Position numbers and translations under genes: made by a program | In this document: piece by piece, positions 1 to 7,478 of the stretch | How the letters are laid out: the number at the start of each line of letters is the position of its first letter | How positions within the stretch are numbered: position 1 is the first letter of the stretch | Assembly: GCF_001700505.1 (NCBI RefSeq) | Contig: NZ_MAPV01000011.1 | Location: 3,186 to 67,185, forward strand | DNA from: Streptomyces mutomycini | Lineage (GTDB): Bacteria; Actinomycetota; Actinomycetes; Streptomycetales; Streptomycetaceae | Reading direction: 5' to 3' | Length of the DNA: 64,000 bases | Notes under the pieces: generated by a model | The model's input: the letters and a program-made list of their open reading frames with translations, nothing else | Databases searched by the model: none | Told to the model about the DNA's origin: nothing

Positions 1-26
1 CAGAGGGGCGGGCTCTCAGGCGGGAG

Positions 27-284
27 TCAGGCGCCGAGCGCCTGCTTCACCTGCGCAAGACTCGGGTTCGTCATGACGACGTCGGAGCCGCCCTGGGCGG
101 GAACCACCAGAACCGTCGGAACTGTCTGATTGCCGCCGTTGGCCTTCTCGACGAAAGCTGCCGAGTCCGGGTCGTGCTCGATGTTGACCTCGGTGTACGA
201 GATGCCTTCGCGGTCCATCTGGCTCTTGAGCCGGCGGCAGTAGCCGCACCACGTGGTGCTGTACATCGTCACAGTGCCCGGCAT
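27..284 (-). CDS. mrx1: Mycoredoxin (glutaredoxin-like thiol reductase)
   Basis: Small cytosolic glutaredoxin-fold protein of 85 residues. The redox motif CGYC follows the first strand (residues 13-16), and a TVPTV segment (residues 55-59) supplies the conserved cis-proline region. In actinomycetes such proteins reduce mycothiol mixed disulfides on proteins. I chose the ATG at 284 because GGGAG precedes it and the fold begins directly with MPGTVTMYST; the longer open frame upstream is low-complexity intergenic DNA. A sigma-R-type promoter lies at 380-405, so induction by thiol oxidation is expected. It diverges from uvrD2. Confidence 0.93.
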   Translation of the reverse strand: MPGTVTMYSTTWCGYCRRLKSQMDREGISYTEVNIEHDPDSAAFVEKANGGNQTVPTVLVVPAQGGSDVVMTNPSLAQVKQALGA

Positions 285-337
285 GTCTTCGGTGCTCCCT
301 TGTCTCGTCGGTCTCGCTGGATGCGGGGCCGCGCGTA

Positions 338-507
338 CGCTCCCGCATGGTGGGGGGAACGTCGCTCCCGCATGGAGGGAACGTACGGGACCTCGGCACC
401 ATTCCCCGCGGCCCCGGACGGTACGACGTACGGCACCGCTCCGCACCGCACCGGTATGACGTACGACACGGCACCCGCACAGCACCGGTATGACGAACGG
501 CAGCCCC
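338..507. repeat. Two sets of short tandem repeats in the mrx1-uvrD2 intergenic region
   Basis: A 25-base unit at 338-362 is followed immediately by a 22-base near copy at 363-384; both begin CGCTCCCGCATGG. A second set has units at 420-452, 453-486 and a partial one from 487, each beginning GGTA(C/T)GACG. These lie between two divergent genes and overlap the sigma-R promoter of mrx1. They may be simple slippage repeats; no function is shown. Confidence 0.6.
380..405 (-). promoter_or_regulatory. Sigma-R-type promoter for mrx1
   Basis: On the minus strand GGGGAAT is followed by exactly 18 bases and then GTT, which matches the sigma-R consensus (GGAAT-N18/19-GTT). The -10 element lies about 96 bases from the mrx1 start. 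The sigma factor itself is encoded at 32378-33034. Confidence 0.75.
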
Positions 508-516
508 TGTGGACAA
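508..516 (-). promoter_or_regulatory. Perfect Streptomyces-type DnaA box (TTGTCCACA)
   Basis: The plus strand reads TGTGGACAA, the complement of the Streptomyces DnaA box consensus. It lies 40 bases upstream of uvrD2. A single box is not an origin; it could be a DnaA-responsive site or chance. Confidence 0.35.
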
Positions 517-555
517 CCGCCGCGCCGGTCCCTCGCGACCTGGCAGCATGGCAGG

Positions 556-2778
556 GTGACAGCAGCAACGCATTCCACCCTCTTCCCACAGGTCCCCGAC
601 TCCGCGGACGCCGTGCTCGACGGGCTCGACCCGGAGCAGCGCGAGGTCGCGCTCGCCCTCGGCGGACCCGTGTGCGTGCTGGCCGGAGCAGGTACGGGCA
701 AGACGCGGGCGCTCACGCACCGCATCGCCTACGGGGTGCGTGCCGGGATCCTTCAGCCGACCACCGTGCTCGCCGTCACCTTCACCAACCGGGCGGCCGG
801 AGAGATGCGCGGCCGGCTCCGCCAGCTCGGTGCGACAGGTGTCCAGGCCCGGACCTTCCACTCCGCGGCCCTGCGCCAGCTCCAGTACTTCTGGCCGAAA
901 GCGGTCGGTGGTGAGCTTCCGCGGCTCGTGGAGCGCAAGGTCCAGCTGGTCGCCGAGGCCGCGGCCCGCTGCGGGATCCGGCTCGACCGCAACGAGCTGC
1001 GGGACGCCACCAGTGAGATCGAGTGGGCCAAGGTCACCCAGACCGTGCCCGCCGACTATCCGGCCGCGGTCGCCAAGACCCAGCGGGACGCCCCGCGTGA
1101 CCCGGCCGAGCTCTCGCAGATCTACGCGATGTACGAGCAGCTGAAGCGCGACCGGTCGGTGATCGACTTCGAGGACGTACTGCTGCTCACCGTCGGCATC
1201 CTCCAGGACCGGCACGACATCGCCGATCATGTGCGCCGTCAGTACCAGCACTTCGTCGTCGACGAGTACCAGGACGTCAGCCCGCTCCAGCAGCGGCTGC
1301 TCGACCTCTGGCTCGGTGACCGGGACGATCTCTGCGTCGTCGGCGACGCCGGCCAGACGATCTACTCCTTCACCGGTGCCACCCCCGACCATCTGCTGAA
1401 CTTCCGCACGCGCCATCCGGACGCGACGCTGGTCAAGCTGGTGCGGGACTACCGCTCCACGCCCCAGGTCGTCCACCTGGCCAACGGCCTGCTGAGTCAG
1501 GCCCGCGGCAAGGCGGCCGAACACCGTCTGGAGCTGGTGTCGCAGCGGGACAAGGGACCCGAACCGGTCTACACGGAGTACGCCGACGAGCCCGCGGAGG
1601 CCGAGGGCACCGCACGCCGTATCCGTGACCTGATCGCCGCCGGGGTCCCGGCCGGTGAGATCGCGGTGCTGTACCGGGTCAACTCCCAGTCCGAGGTCTA
1701 CGAGCAGGCTCTCTCCGACGCGGGTGTGCCCTACCAGCTGCGCGGCGCGGAGCGCTTCTTCGACCGCCCCGAGGTGCGGGAGGCGGGCGTCGCGCTGAGG
1801 GGCGCCGCCCGCGCGGGAGGCAACGACTCGCTGCTCGACGGCGCCGACGACCTTCCTTCCGAGGTGCGGGCGGTGCTGTCCACGAAGGGCTGGACCTCCA
1901 AGCCGCCCGCCGGCTCGGGAGCGGTGCGGGACCGCTGGGAGTCTCTCGCCGCACTGGTGCGTCTGGCGGAGGACTTCGAACAGGCCAGGCCGGGCGCCAC
2001 GCTCTCCGATCTCGTGGCTGAGCTCGACGAACGGGCCGCCGCCCAGCACGCGCCCACGGTCCAGGGTGTGACTCTTGCGTCGCTGCACTCGGCGAAGGGA
2101 CTGGAGTGGGACGCCGTGTTCCTCGTCGGGCTCACCGAGGGCATGATGCCGATCGCCTACGCCAAGACGGACGAACAGGTGGAGGAGGAACGCCGGCTGC
2201 TGTACGTCGGTGTCACCCGGGCCCGTTTCCACCTCTCGCTGTCCTGGGCCCTGTCCCGGTCGCCGGGGGGCCGCGGGAACCGCCGGGCCACCCGCTTCCT
2301 CAACGGGCTGCGTCCCGGGTCGGCCGCGCTCGGCACGCGGGGCGGGGCCGGAGGCGGCGGCGGCATCGACCGCGGCTCCCGTGCGGGCACGGGCGGCACC
2401 GGCACACAGACCCTGGCGAGGCCGGGCCGGAGGGGTCCGGTGCGCTGCCGGGTCTGCGGCAAGACGCTCACCGAGGCCGGTGAGATGAAACTGATGCGCT
2501 GCGAGGACTGCCCCTCGGACATGGACGAGGCGCTGTACGAGCGGCTGCGGGAGTGGCGTGCGGACCGGGCGAAGGAGATCAGCCAGCCCGCCTACTGCGT
2601 CTTCACCGACAAGACGCTGATGGCGATCGCCGAGGCGGCGCCGGACAGCGAGGGCGAGCTCGTCGTCATCGCCGGTGTCGGCAACCGGAAGCTGACCAGG
2701 TTCGGGGCCGACGTGCTGGCCATCTGCGCAGGCCGGACGGTGCGTCAGGAGCCTGAGGAGGGCGACGGCGAGGTGTGA
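556..2778 (+). CDS. uvrD2: UvrD2-type superfamily I DNA helicase with tetracysteine and HRDC domain
   Basis: ATP-dependent 3'-5' helicase of DNA repair, 740 residues. Walker A GAGTGKT lies at residues 44-50 and the DEYQ Walker B box near 236. The C-terminal helicase motif GVTRAR is present. A CxxC-x14-CxxC tetracysteine near residue 630 joins the helicase core to an HRDC domain (about 665-730); this arrangement is characteristic of mycobacterial UvrD2. The GTG at 556 starts the family-like sequence. An in-frame ATG at 490 is possible but lies in repeat DNA. Neither start has a convincing ribosome site. Confidence 0.93.
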   Translation: MTAATHSTLFPQVPDSADAVLDGLDPEQREVALALGGPVCVLAGAGTGKTRALTHRIAYGVRAGILQPTTVLAVTFTNRAAGEMRGRLRQLGATGVQARTFHSAALRQLQYFWPKAVGGELPRLVERKVQLVAEAAARCGIRLDRNELRDATSEIEWAKVTQTVPADYPAAVAKTQRDAPRDPAELSQIYAMYEQLKRDRSVIDFEDVLLLTVGILQDRHDIADHVRRQYQHFVVDEYQDVSPLQQRLLDLWLGDRDDLCVVGDAGQTIYSFTGATPDHLLNFRTRHPDATLVKLVRDYRSTPQVVHLANGLLSQARGKAAEHRLELVSQRDKGPEPVYTEYADEPAEAEGTARRIRDLIAAGVPAGEIAVLYRVNSQSEVYEQALSDAGVPYQLRGAERFFDRPEVREAGVALRGAARAGGNDSLLDGADDLPSEVRAVLSTKGWTSKPPAGSGAVRDRWESLAALVRLAEDFEQARPGATLSDLVAELDERAAAQHAPTVQGVTLASLHSAKGLEWDAVFLVGLTEGMMPIAYAKTDEQVEEERRLLYVGVTRARFHLSLSWALSRSPGGRGNRRATRFLNGLRPGSAALGTRGGAGGGGGIDRGSRAGTGGTGTQTLARPGRRGPVRCRVCGKTLTEAGEMKLMRCEDCPSDMDEALYERLREWRADRAKEISQPAYCVFTDKTLMAIAEAAPDSEGELVVIAGVGNRKLTRFGADVLAICAGRTVRQEPEEGDGEV

Positions 2779-2790
2779 GAAGAACTCGCC

Positions 2791-2831
2791 GAAAAAATAG
2801 TTTGCGCCCGCAGCAGCAATCACCATAGGTT
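2791..2831 (+). promoter_or_regulatory. Probable wblC promoter with AT-rich activator site
   Basis: An AT-rich tract, GAAAAAATAG (2791-2800), directly abuts a -35-like TTTGCG (2801-2806), and a -10-like ATAGGT lies 18 bases further on (2825-2830). WhiB7/WblC proteins activate their own promoter by placing the AT-hook in an A/T-rich segment just upstream of -35. The layout fits autoregulation. Confidence 0.55.
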
Positions 2832-2945
2832 CTTAACCACGGGAACAGCGACTTCTCTGAAGCCCTGACTCCGTGCTGTACTTATCCGAATACCGCAGGA
2901 TCGGCCCCGGCCGGTCCCTTGAGACGCCGAGAGGAGGCGATTGTC

Positions 2946-3278
2946 GTGATCAGCATCATCAACACCATCGAAGTGACCGATCCGTCGGTCGTCTCCACCT
3001 GCTCGCTCGGCCTCACCCGCTCTTCGGCGCTCTCGCTTCGTGGCATCGGTGTGTCCGGCGGCTCCGCCGTCAGCCCGCTGTCCATGACCGGTCTGCCCGT
3101 GTGGAAGCGCAATGAGCGACCGACCGAGGCACCGGAAGCAGCCGTAGTGAAGGGACAGGCCTCGGCCTATGCCTTTGCGGCAGCCGCAGCCGGTGCCGGA
3201 GCCAAGAAGCAGACGACGCAGCACCACCACAAGATGTGGGCCTTCCGTGGGCCTGAACCCTGGAGTGATCCAGCCTGA
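2946..3278 (+). CDS. Upstream ORF in the wblC leader (110 residues)
   Basis: A GTG at 2946 has a strong ribosome site (AGGAGG, spacing of about 8). The product has no recognisable domain. The first 60 codons carry streptomycete third-position GC bias; the rest is alanine- and histidine-rich and less biased. Its stop codon lies inside a perfect 18-base palindrome that immediately precedes an intrinsic terminator, and wblC follows. This is the arrangement expected for the regulatory upstream ORF reported for whiB7/wblC leaders, where ribosome inhibition by antibiotics changes termination. It could also make a stable protein. Confidence 0.7.
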   Translation: MISIINTIEVTDPSVVSTCSLGLTRSSALSLRGIGVSGGSAVSPLSMTGLPVWKRNERPTEAPEAAVVKGQASAYAFAAAAAGAGAKKQTTQHHHKMWAFRGPEPWSDPA

Positions 3279-3343
3279 TTCGAATCAGGCCGGCGCCTTC
3301 AGGGCCGCGGAACCCCACTCGGGATCCGCGGCCCTTTTGTTTT
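3273..3343 (+). terminator. Attenuator of wblC: palindrome plus intrinsic terminator
   Basis: The perfect palindrome GCCTGATTCGAATCAGGC (3273-3290) contains the upstream ORF stop. It is followed by an 11-bp stem, AGGGCCGCGGA (3301-3311) with TCCGCGGCCCT (3325-3335), and the T-rich tail TTTTGTTTT. This is one of the few stem-plus-T-tract terminators in the window. It sits about 105 bases before the wblC start, so most transcripts should stop here without an antibiotic signal. Confidence 0.85.
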
Positions 3344-3448
3344 GTCCGAACGGATGAGACGAGACGAAGGAGCCTCGGGACAGCAGGACCTGGTACCAGC
3401 CGCCAACCGGCCAACAGGCCGGCACGACCAGACGAGGACAACGCCACC

Positions 3449-3817
3449 GTGCAACTCGAGACGCACGCCCCGTCCGTACCGCCTTCCGACACGATCTCCC
3501 CGCCCGGCCTCACGGAGGACTCCACCTTGATCCCGCTCACCGCGCTCACCGCGCTCGACGACGCCATCGAGAACCTCGGCGTACCCGTCCCCTGCCGTTC
3601 CTACGACCCTGAGGTCTTCTTCGCCGAGTCGCCGGCGGACGTCGAGTACGCCAAGTCCCTCTGCCGGACCTGTCCGCTGATGGAGGCCTGCCTCGCAGGT
3701 GCCAAGGAGCGCCGCGAGCCGTGGGGCGTCTGGGGTGGCGAGCTCTTCGTCCAGGGCGTCGTCGTCGCACGCAAGCGTCCGCGTGGCCGTCCCCGCAAGA
3801 ACCCGGTCGCGGCGTGA
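3449..3817 (+). CDS. wblC: WhiB-family regulator WblC (WhiB7 orthologue)
   Basis: Iron-sulfur transcription factor giving intrinsic resistance to ribosome-targeting antibiotics; it works with the primary sigma factor. The 122-residue protein has cluster cysteines C49, C72, C75 and C81, the turn GVWGG (93-97), and a C-terminal AT-hook RGRPRK (112-117), which separates WhiB7/WblC from other WhiB proteins. GTG start with GAGGA about ten bases upstream. It follows the attenuator and AT-rich promoter described above, so induction should combine autoregulation and relief of termination. Confidence 0.96.
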   Translation: MQLETHAPSVPPSDTISPPGLTEDSTLIPLTALTALDDAIENLGVPVPCRSYDPEVFFAESPADVEYAKSLCRTCPLMEACLAGAKERREPWGVWGGELFVQGVVVARKRPRGRPRKNPVAA

Positions 3818-3909
3818 CCGCCGGCCTGGGGGCCATGGCCCCCGCACGAACGAAGCGCATCGGAACCATCGACCGTCCCCAGACCCATGACCCGCGAAAT
3901 CAGGCACCA

Positions 3910-4173
3910 ATGACCACCGCCACGAGGGAGCCCGTCGGCTCCGCGACCCCGGACGTCACCATCATCGGCGCGAACGACTCGCGCCAGAACAGGACCCGCG
4001 AAATGCAACTCATCCCAGAAGCCCTGGCCCGTGCGCATATGCACGAGCGTCTGAGGGAGGCCGAGGACGGACGACGGGGCGTGCGCCTGGTGACCGCCAA
4101 GCGGATGCAGCGACGCGCGGAACGCGCGTCGCTGCGCGCCCGCCGCGCGCTCGCCATGGCCGTCATGCACTGA
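3910..4173 (+). CDS. Small basic protein downstream of wblC, unknown function
   Basis: Up to 87 residues. The C-terminal half is a highly basic, probably helical stretch rich in arginine and alanine. No domain is recognised. The start is uncertain: ATG at 3910, ATG at 4003 (giving MQLIPEAL...) and ATG at 3835 share the frame, and none has a good ribosome site. It lies 92 bases after wblC and before a strong hairpin, so it may be co-transcribed with wblC. Confidence 0.5.
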   Translation: MTTATREPVGSATPDVTIIGANDSRQNRTREMQLIPEALARAHMHERLREAEDGRRGVRLVTAKRMQRRAERASLRARRALAMAVMH

Positions 4174-4247
4174 CAGTTCCACCAGCAGTACGGCGTACCA
4201 CGGCTGCCGGGCCACCGCTCGGCCTCCCAGGCAGCCACCCTCCCCTT

Positions 4248-4282
4248 CTGCGGGGCCGGCCGGACACAGGCCGGCCCCGCAG
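4248..4282 (+). terminator. Perfect 14-bp hairpin terminator
   Basis: CTGCGGGGCCGGCC and its exact complement are separated by a 7-base loop. There is no T tract, as is common for streptomycete terminators. It probably ends the wblC transcript. Confidence 0.7.
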
Positions 4283-4328
4283 TGCGTTGCGGCGCGCGCC
4301 GCCCGGCCCACGGCGTTATCGTCGGCGG

Positions 4329-4532
4329 GTGGACGAGGAGACTCATCACCCCGCGGAGTCCGTCACCGACCACGTGGTGTGTGCCCGCTGCGGCACCACC
4401 GCGAGATCGGACGGCCCGCCTCCGACGTGGCTCTGCTCCGTGGAGAACGGACAGCGCCAGTACTTCTGCGACGACTGCGCCCGCGCCCATATCCGTGCCG
4501 TCGAGAGCCGTCTCGACTCCGCCTGGTGGTGA
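4329..4532 (+). CDS. Small zinc-ribbon-like protein
   Basis: A 67-residue protein with two CxxC pairs (CARC near residue 22, CDDC near 50) spaced as in a zinc ribbon. GTG start at 4329; the upstream in-frame sequence is the terminator region and is not coding. No catalytic domain is present. It lies alone between the wblC unit and a convergent ABC1 kinase. A nucleic-acid or protein-binding role is possible but is inference. Confidence 0.7.
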   Translation: MDEETHHPAESVTDHVVCARCGTTARSDGPPPTWLCSVENGQRQYFCDDCARAHIRAVESRLDSAWW

Positions 4533-4606
4533 CCCGACCCGATGACGCGCGGGCGGGCGGCGCCCTGAGGGCACCGTTGCGGTGAGCCGAGGGCGTGGGT
4601 GCGCCT

Positions 4607-6055
4607 CTACACCTCGACGGCCGCGCCCTCCTCGGCGCCGTCGCTCTCGACGCTGTCCTCCTCTTCCGGCTCGTACTCCGGGAGGAATCCCGGCAGCCAG
4701 GAATCCAGTTCGTCCCGCAGCCGGACAGTCGCGCCCAGCTGGCACAGCACCCCGATCGTGCTCAGCGTCACGCGATGTATCAGCAGGTAGGACGGGGGCA
4801 GATTCAGCTGCTTGCCCAGCTGATGAGCCGGGGAGCGCGGGTCGGCGATCCGGGCGGCCTGGCTGCGCAGCCAGGAGCGGGTGAAGGTGAACTCGTCCGC
4901 CTGCGCCGGCTCGATGATGGGGAGCAGGTACTCAAGGACGGCCTCCGCTTCGAGATCGATCGACTCCTTGACGAAGCCGTCCTCCCGCAGCATGGCGTAG
5001 ACGCCGTCCGCGTCCCCGTCCAGCGTCATCCGCAGGGCGTCGCCGATGGTCTGCGGCAGGCCGCCCGGCAGCCGGTCCACTGTGCCGAAGTCCAGTACTC
5101 CCAGACGCCACTGGCCGCAACCGTCGTCGAGTCCGTCCGCGTCCCTGTCCCCGTCTCCGTCCCCGGCAGTCACCTCTGCCGGAGGGAGCAGCCTGAAGTT
5201 CCCCGGATGGGGGTCCGCGTGCAGCAGACCGGTGCGCGCGGGCCCCGAGAAAAGGAAGCGCGACAGGAGCTGGCCGGCCCGGTCCCGCTGTTCCGTGGTG
5301 CCGTCGGCGATCACCTCCGACAGCGGAACTCCCTCCATCCACTCCGTCACCAGGACCTGGTCGGACTGGTGCACCACTGCCGGGATCACCACATCCGGAT
5401 CGTCGGCGAACTCCACCGCGTGCTCCTGCTGGGCCCGCGCCTCGAGCTCGTAGTCCAGTTCCTCGGACACCCGGTCGCGCAGTTCCGTGATGAGCGGCTT
5501 GATGTCCATTCCGGGAACCAGCGGCCCGAGCAGCCGTGCGAAGCGGCTGAGTTGGGTGAGGTCCGACAACAAGGCCTCACCGGCGCCCGGGTATTGCACC
5601 TTCACTGCGACATGGCGTCCGTCGTGCCACACGGCGCGGTGGACCTGCCCGATCGAGGCTGCGGCAGAGGGCTGGTCCTCGAACTCCGTGAACAGATCCC
5701 GCCAGTCGTCGCCCAGCCGCTCCGCGAGCACCCCGTGGACCGTGCGGCTCGGCATGGGCGGTGCGGCCTCCTGCAGCTTGGTCAGCGCCGCCCGGTAAGG
5801 GCCCGCGACGTCCTCGGGCAGCGCGGATTCGAAGACGGACAGAGCCTGTCCGAGCTTCATCGCGCCGCCCTTCAGCTCGCCGAGCACCTTGAAGAGCTGA
5901 TCCGCCGTGCGCTGCTGGACCTCGCGCGCCACGATCTCCGCGGACTTCCCGCCGATCCGCTTCCCGAGACCCCACGTGGCACGCCCGGCGAAGCCGAGCG
6001 GCAGCGCTGCCAGCTTCGCGGTACGGGTGACCGCCTTCCGGGGAAGATCAGACAT
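4607..6055 (-). CDS. ABC1/AarF (UbiB-type) atypical kinase family protein
   Basis: A 482-residue protein of the ABC1 family. It has the KxGQ motif in 'GAMKLGQALS' near residue 65, the alanine-rich nucleotide loop region 'AAASIGQVHRA', the VAVKVQYP lysine strand, and the catalytic-loop-like 'LLHADPHPGNF' and 'LDFGTV'. These proteins are ATPases or kinases linked in other organisms to quinone and lipid metabolism; the substrate here is unknown. An acidic tail follows the kinase fold. It is transcribed in the same direction as the E1-like gene upstream, 63 bases away. Confidence 0.9.
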   Translation of the reverse strand: MSDLPRKAVTRTAKLAALPLGFAGRATWGLGKRIGGKSAEIVAREVQQRTADQLFKVLGELKGGAMKLGQALSVFESALPEDVAGPYRAALTKLQEAAPPMPSRTVHGVLAERLGDDWRDLFTEFEDQPSAAASIGQVHRAVWHDGRHVAVKVQYPGAGEALLSDLTQLSRFARLLGPLVPGMDIKPLITELRDRVSEELDYELEARAQQEHAVEFADDPDVVIPAVVHQSDQVLVTEWMEGVPLSEVIADGTTEQRDRAGQLLSRFLFSGPARTGLLHADPHPGNFRLLPPAEVTAGDGDGDRDADGLDDGCGQWRLGVLDFGTVDRLPGGLPQTIGDALRMTLDGDADGVYAMLREDGFVKESIDLEAEAVLEYLLPIIEPAQADEFTFTRSWLRSQAARIADPRSPAHQLGKQLNLPPSYLLIHRVTLSTIGVLCQLGATVRLRDELDSWLPGFLPEYEPEEEDSVESDGAEEGAAVEV

Positions 6056-6118
6056 GTGCCCCTCCAGTTCGCAGACTGCCGTGCCGCGTGAGTATCGGCT
6101 CCGCTCCGCCGGCGGCGG

Positions 6119-7276
6119 TCACCCCGCCATTGTGTCCTGCGTGGCGCCGGCCGCGGAGGTGAGCTCCACCTCAGTGTGCCCGGCGGCACCGCAGACGCAG
6201 TCGAGGTGTGGTTCCAGCCGCTGCGACCGCCAGTCCAGCAGGGGCATGGCGGCCTCCCACCGTGCCCCCGTGCTGCCGGGCAGCTCCCCATCGAGGAAGG
6301 ACAGGGCGTGGGCCGCGGCGAGGCCGGCCACCGCGGTGGCCAGGCCCAGGTCACAGGCCTGCACACAGGTGCGCCGCCCTGACCTCCACTGCGCGAGCAT
6401 CCGCGGCCACTGGGGGTCGGCCTCCGCACGGTTCAGTGCCAGGCAGCCCGCGCAGCCGGTGCCACCGGGAAGCACCAGCGGCCCGACCACTCCTGTGGCT
6501 TCGATCACTCCGGCGTAGAGATGGGGGGTGCCCGAGGCGATCCACGATGCGGCCGTATCCGGATCGGGTGCGTAGACGGAGAGACCGTCCCTGGGGGCCA
6601 CCACGATCAGGGACAGCGCGGGTTCACCGCACGCCGGGGCCGCGCCCGTCCCGGCTGTCCCCCGGCCCGGCCGAGGAGGCCCGCCGACCGCTGTCCGGCG
6701 CACCAACTGCCGTGCGGCCGTGTCCCGGCGCTCTCCGACCGATGAGGCCGGGAGGCCACCCGGCGCGATGTCCCAGGGCTCGGCGCGGCCGCCGTCGAGC
6801 ACGTCGACATGGCCTACCCCCGACCCGGACAGCACTGCGGCGATCGCCGCTCCGACCCTGCCCGCGCCGCGCACCTGGACCCGCATCGCGCGACGGGCGG
6901 CGAGTCTGCGCAGCCCGCCGCCGGGCGCCGGATGGACCACGGAGAGGGCCGCCGCGTCGGGGCGCTGCCGCTCCAGGGTCTCGGCCCGTCGGCGTAAGGC
7001 GTCGGCCTCCGGGCCGCCCGCGTCCGGATCGTCCAGCAGACCGGCCTCCGTGAGGCGGGATACGAGAATGTCCACGTGACGGTCCGACAGATCCAGAGCT
7101 CTGGCCTCTTCCCTGAGCAGCGGAAGTCCGCGTGTTCCGTCGAGCAGTTCGAGAAAACTTCCGGTGGCGATATCCATCGGCCCCAGCGTTACCGCGTGCG
7201 CGGGCGTCACACCGAATTGCACGGTGTTCCGTCCACGCCAGGCACGGCGGAGTGCGGGCTTCAGCATCGGGTGCAT
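6119..7276 (-). CDS. Degenerate ThiF/E1-like adenylyltransferase-fold protein
   Basis: A 385-residue protein. An N-terminal helical region of about 130 residues is followed by a Rossmann segment with the glycine motif GAGRVG and 'DVLDGG'. In canonical E1 enzymes an SNLxRQ-type segment follows; here the sequence is 'AEPWDIAPGG', so the arginine finger appears lost. A CAGC pair and a C-terminal CVC suggest a zinc site. Such proteins are often annotated as leader-peptide-binding partners of YcaO enzymes, but no YcaO gene or ubiquitin-like partner is near. It diverges from a metallopeptidase gene. Confidence 0.75.
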   Translation of the reverse strand: MHPMLKPALRRAWRGRNTVQFGVTPAHAVTLGPMDIATGSFLELLDGTRGLPLLREEARALDLSDRHVDILVSRLTEAGLLDDPDAGGPEADALRRRAETLERQRPDAAALSVVHPAPGGGLRRLAARRAMRVQVRGAGRVGAAIAAVLSGSGVGHVDVLDGGRAEPWDIAPGGLPASSVGERRDTAARQLVRRTAVGGPPRPGRGTAGTGAAPACGEPALSLIVVAPRDGLSVYAPDPDTAASWIASGTPHLYAGVIEATGVVGPLVLPGGTGCAGCLALNRAEADPQWPRMLAQWRSGRRTCVQACDLGLATAVAGLAAAHALSFLDGELPGSTGARWEAAMPLLDWRSQRLEPHLDCVCGAAGHTEVELTSAAGATQDTMAG

Positions 7277-7298
7277 GACTTCTCCCAGGTCGGTCTCG

Positions 7299-7374
7299 GG
7301 ATCCGTTGCCGTCGGAGTAGGGATCCGTTGCCAGAATGCAACGTGGCGACGAAGCGTGCCGAAAGTTATCCACA
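7299..7374. promoter_or_regulatory. Divergent intergenic region with direct repeats and a DnaA-box-like site
   Basis: GGGATCCGTTGCC occurs at about 7300-7312 and again about 20 bases downstream, close to two helical turns, and an inverted GTTGC...GCAAC follows. TTATCCACA, the E. coli DnaA box consensus, lies at 7366-7374. This is the shared upstream region of the E1-like gene and the metallopeptidase, so the repeats are candidate operators. Confidence 0.4.
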
Positions 7375-7478
7375 GGCTGGGGCATTAGTCGTTCAAAAGG
7401 TGCGGGACGAGAAGTGGATCAAGGGAGAACCGCCGGGGAGGCGGGACTTCCCGCACCGCCGGCAGGTAACGTCGTGCC

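Noticed and set aside
490-555. Upstream ATG start for uvrD2 at 490
   Set aside because: It lies in a tandem-repeat unit, has no ribosome site, and the added residues do not look like family sequence; kept only as an alternative.
16-2826. Very long minus-strand open frame opposite uvrD2
   Set aside because: It is the antisense shadow of a clear helicase gene; low-complexity arginine, glycine and leucine composition and no domain.
6119-7276. TOMM (thiazole/oxazole peptide) biosynthetic cluster
   Set aside because: Only the E1-like partner type is present; there is no YcaO protein, dehydrogenase or precursor peptide nearby.
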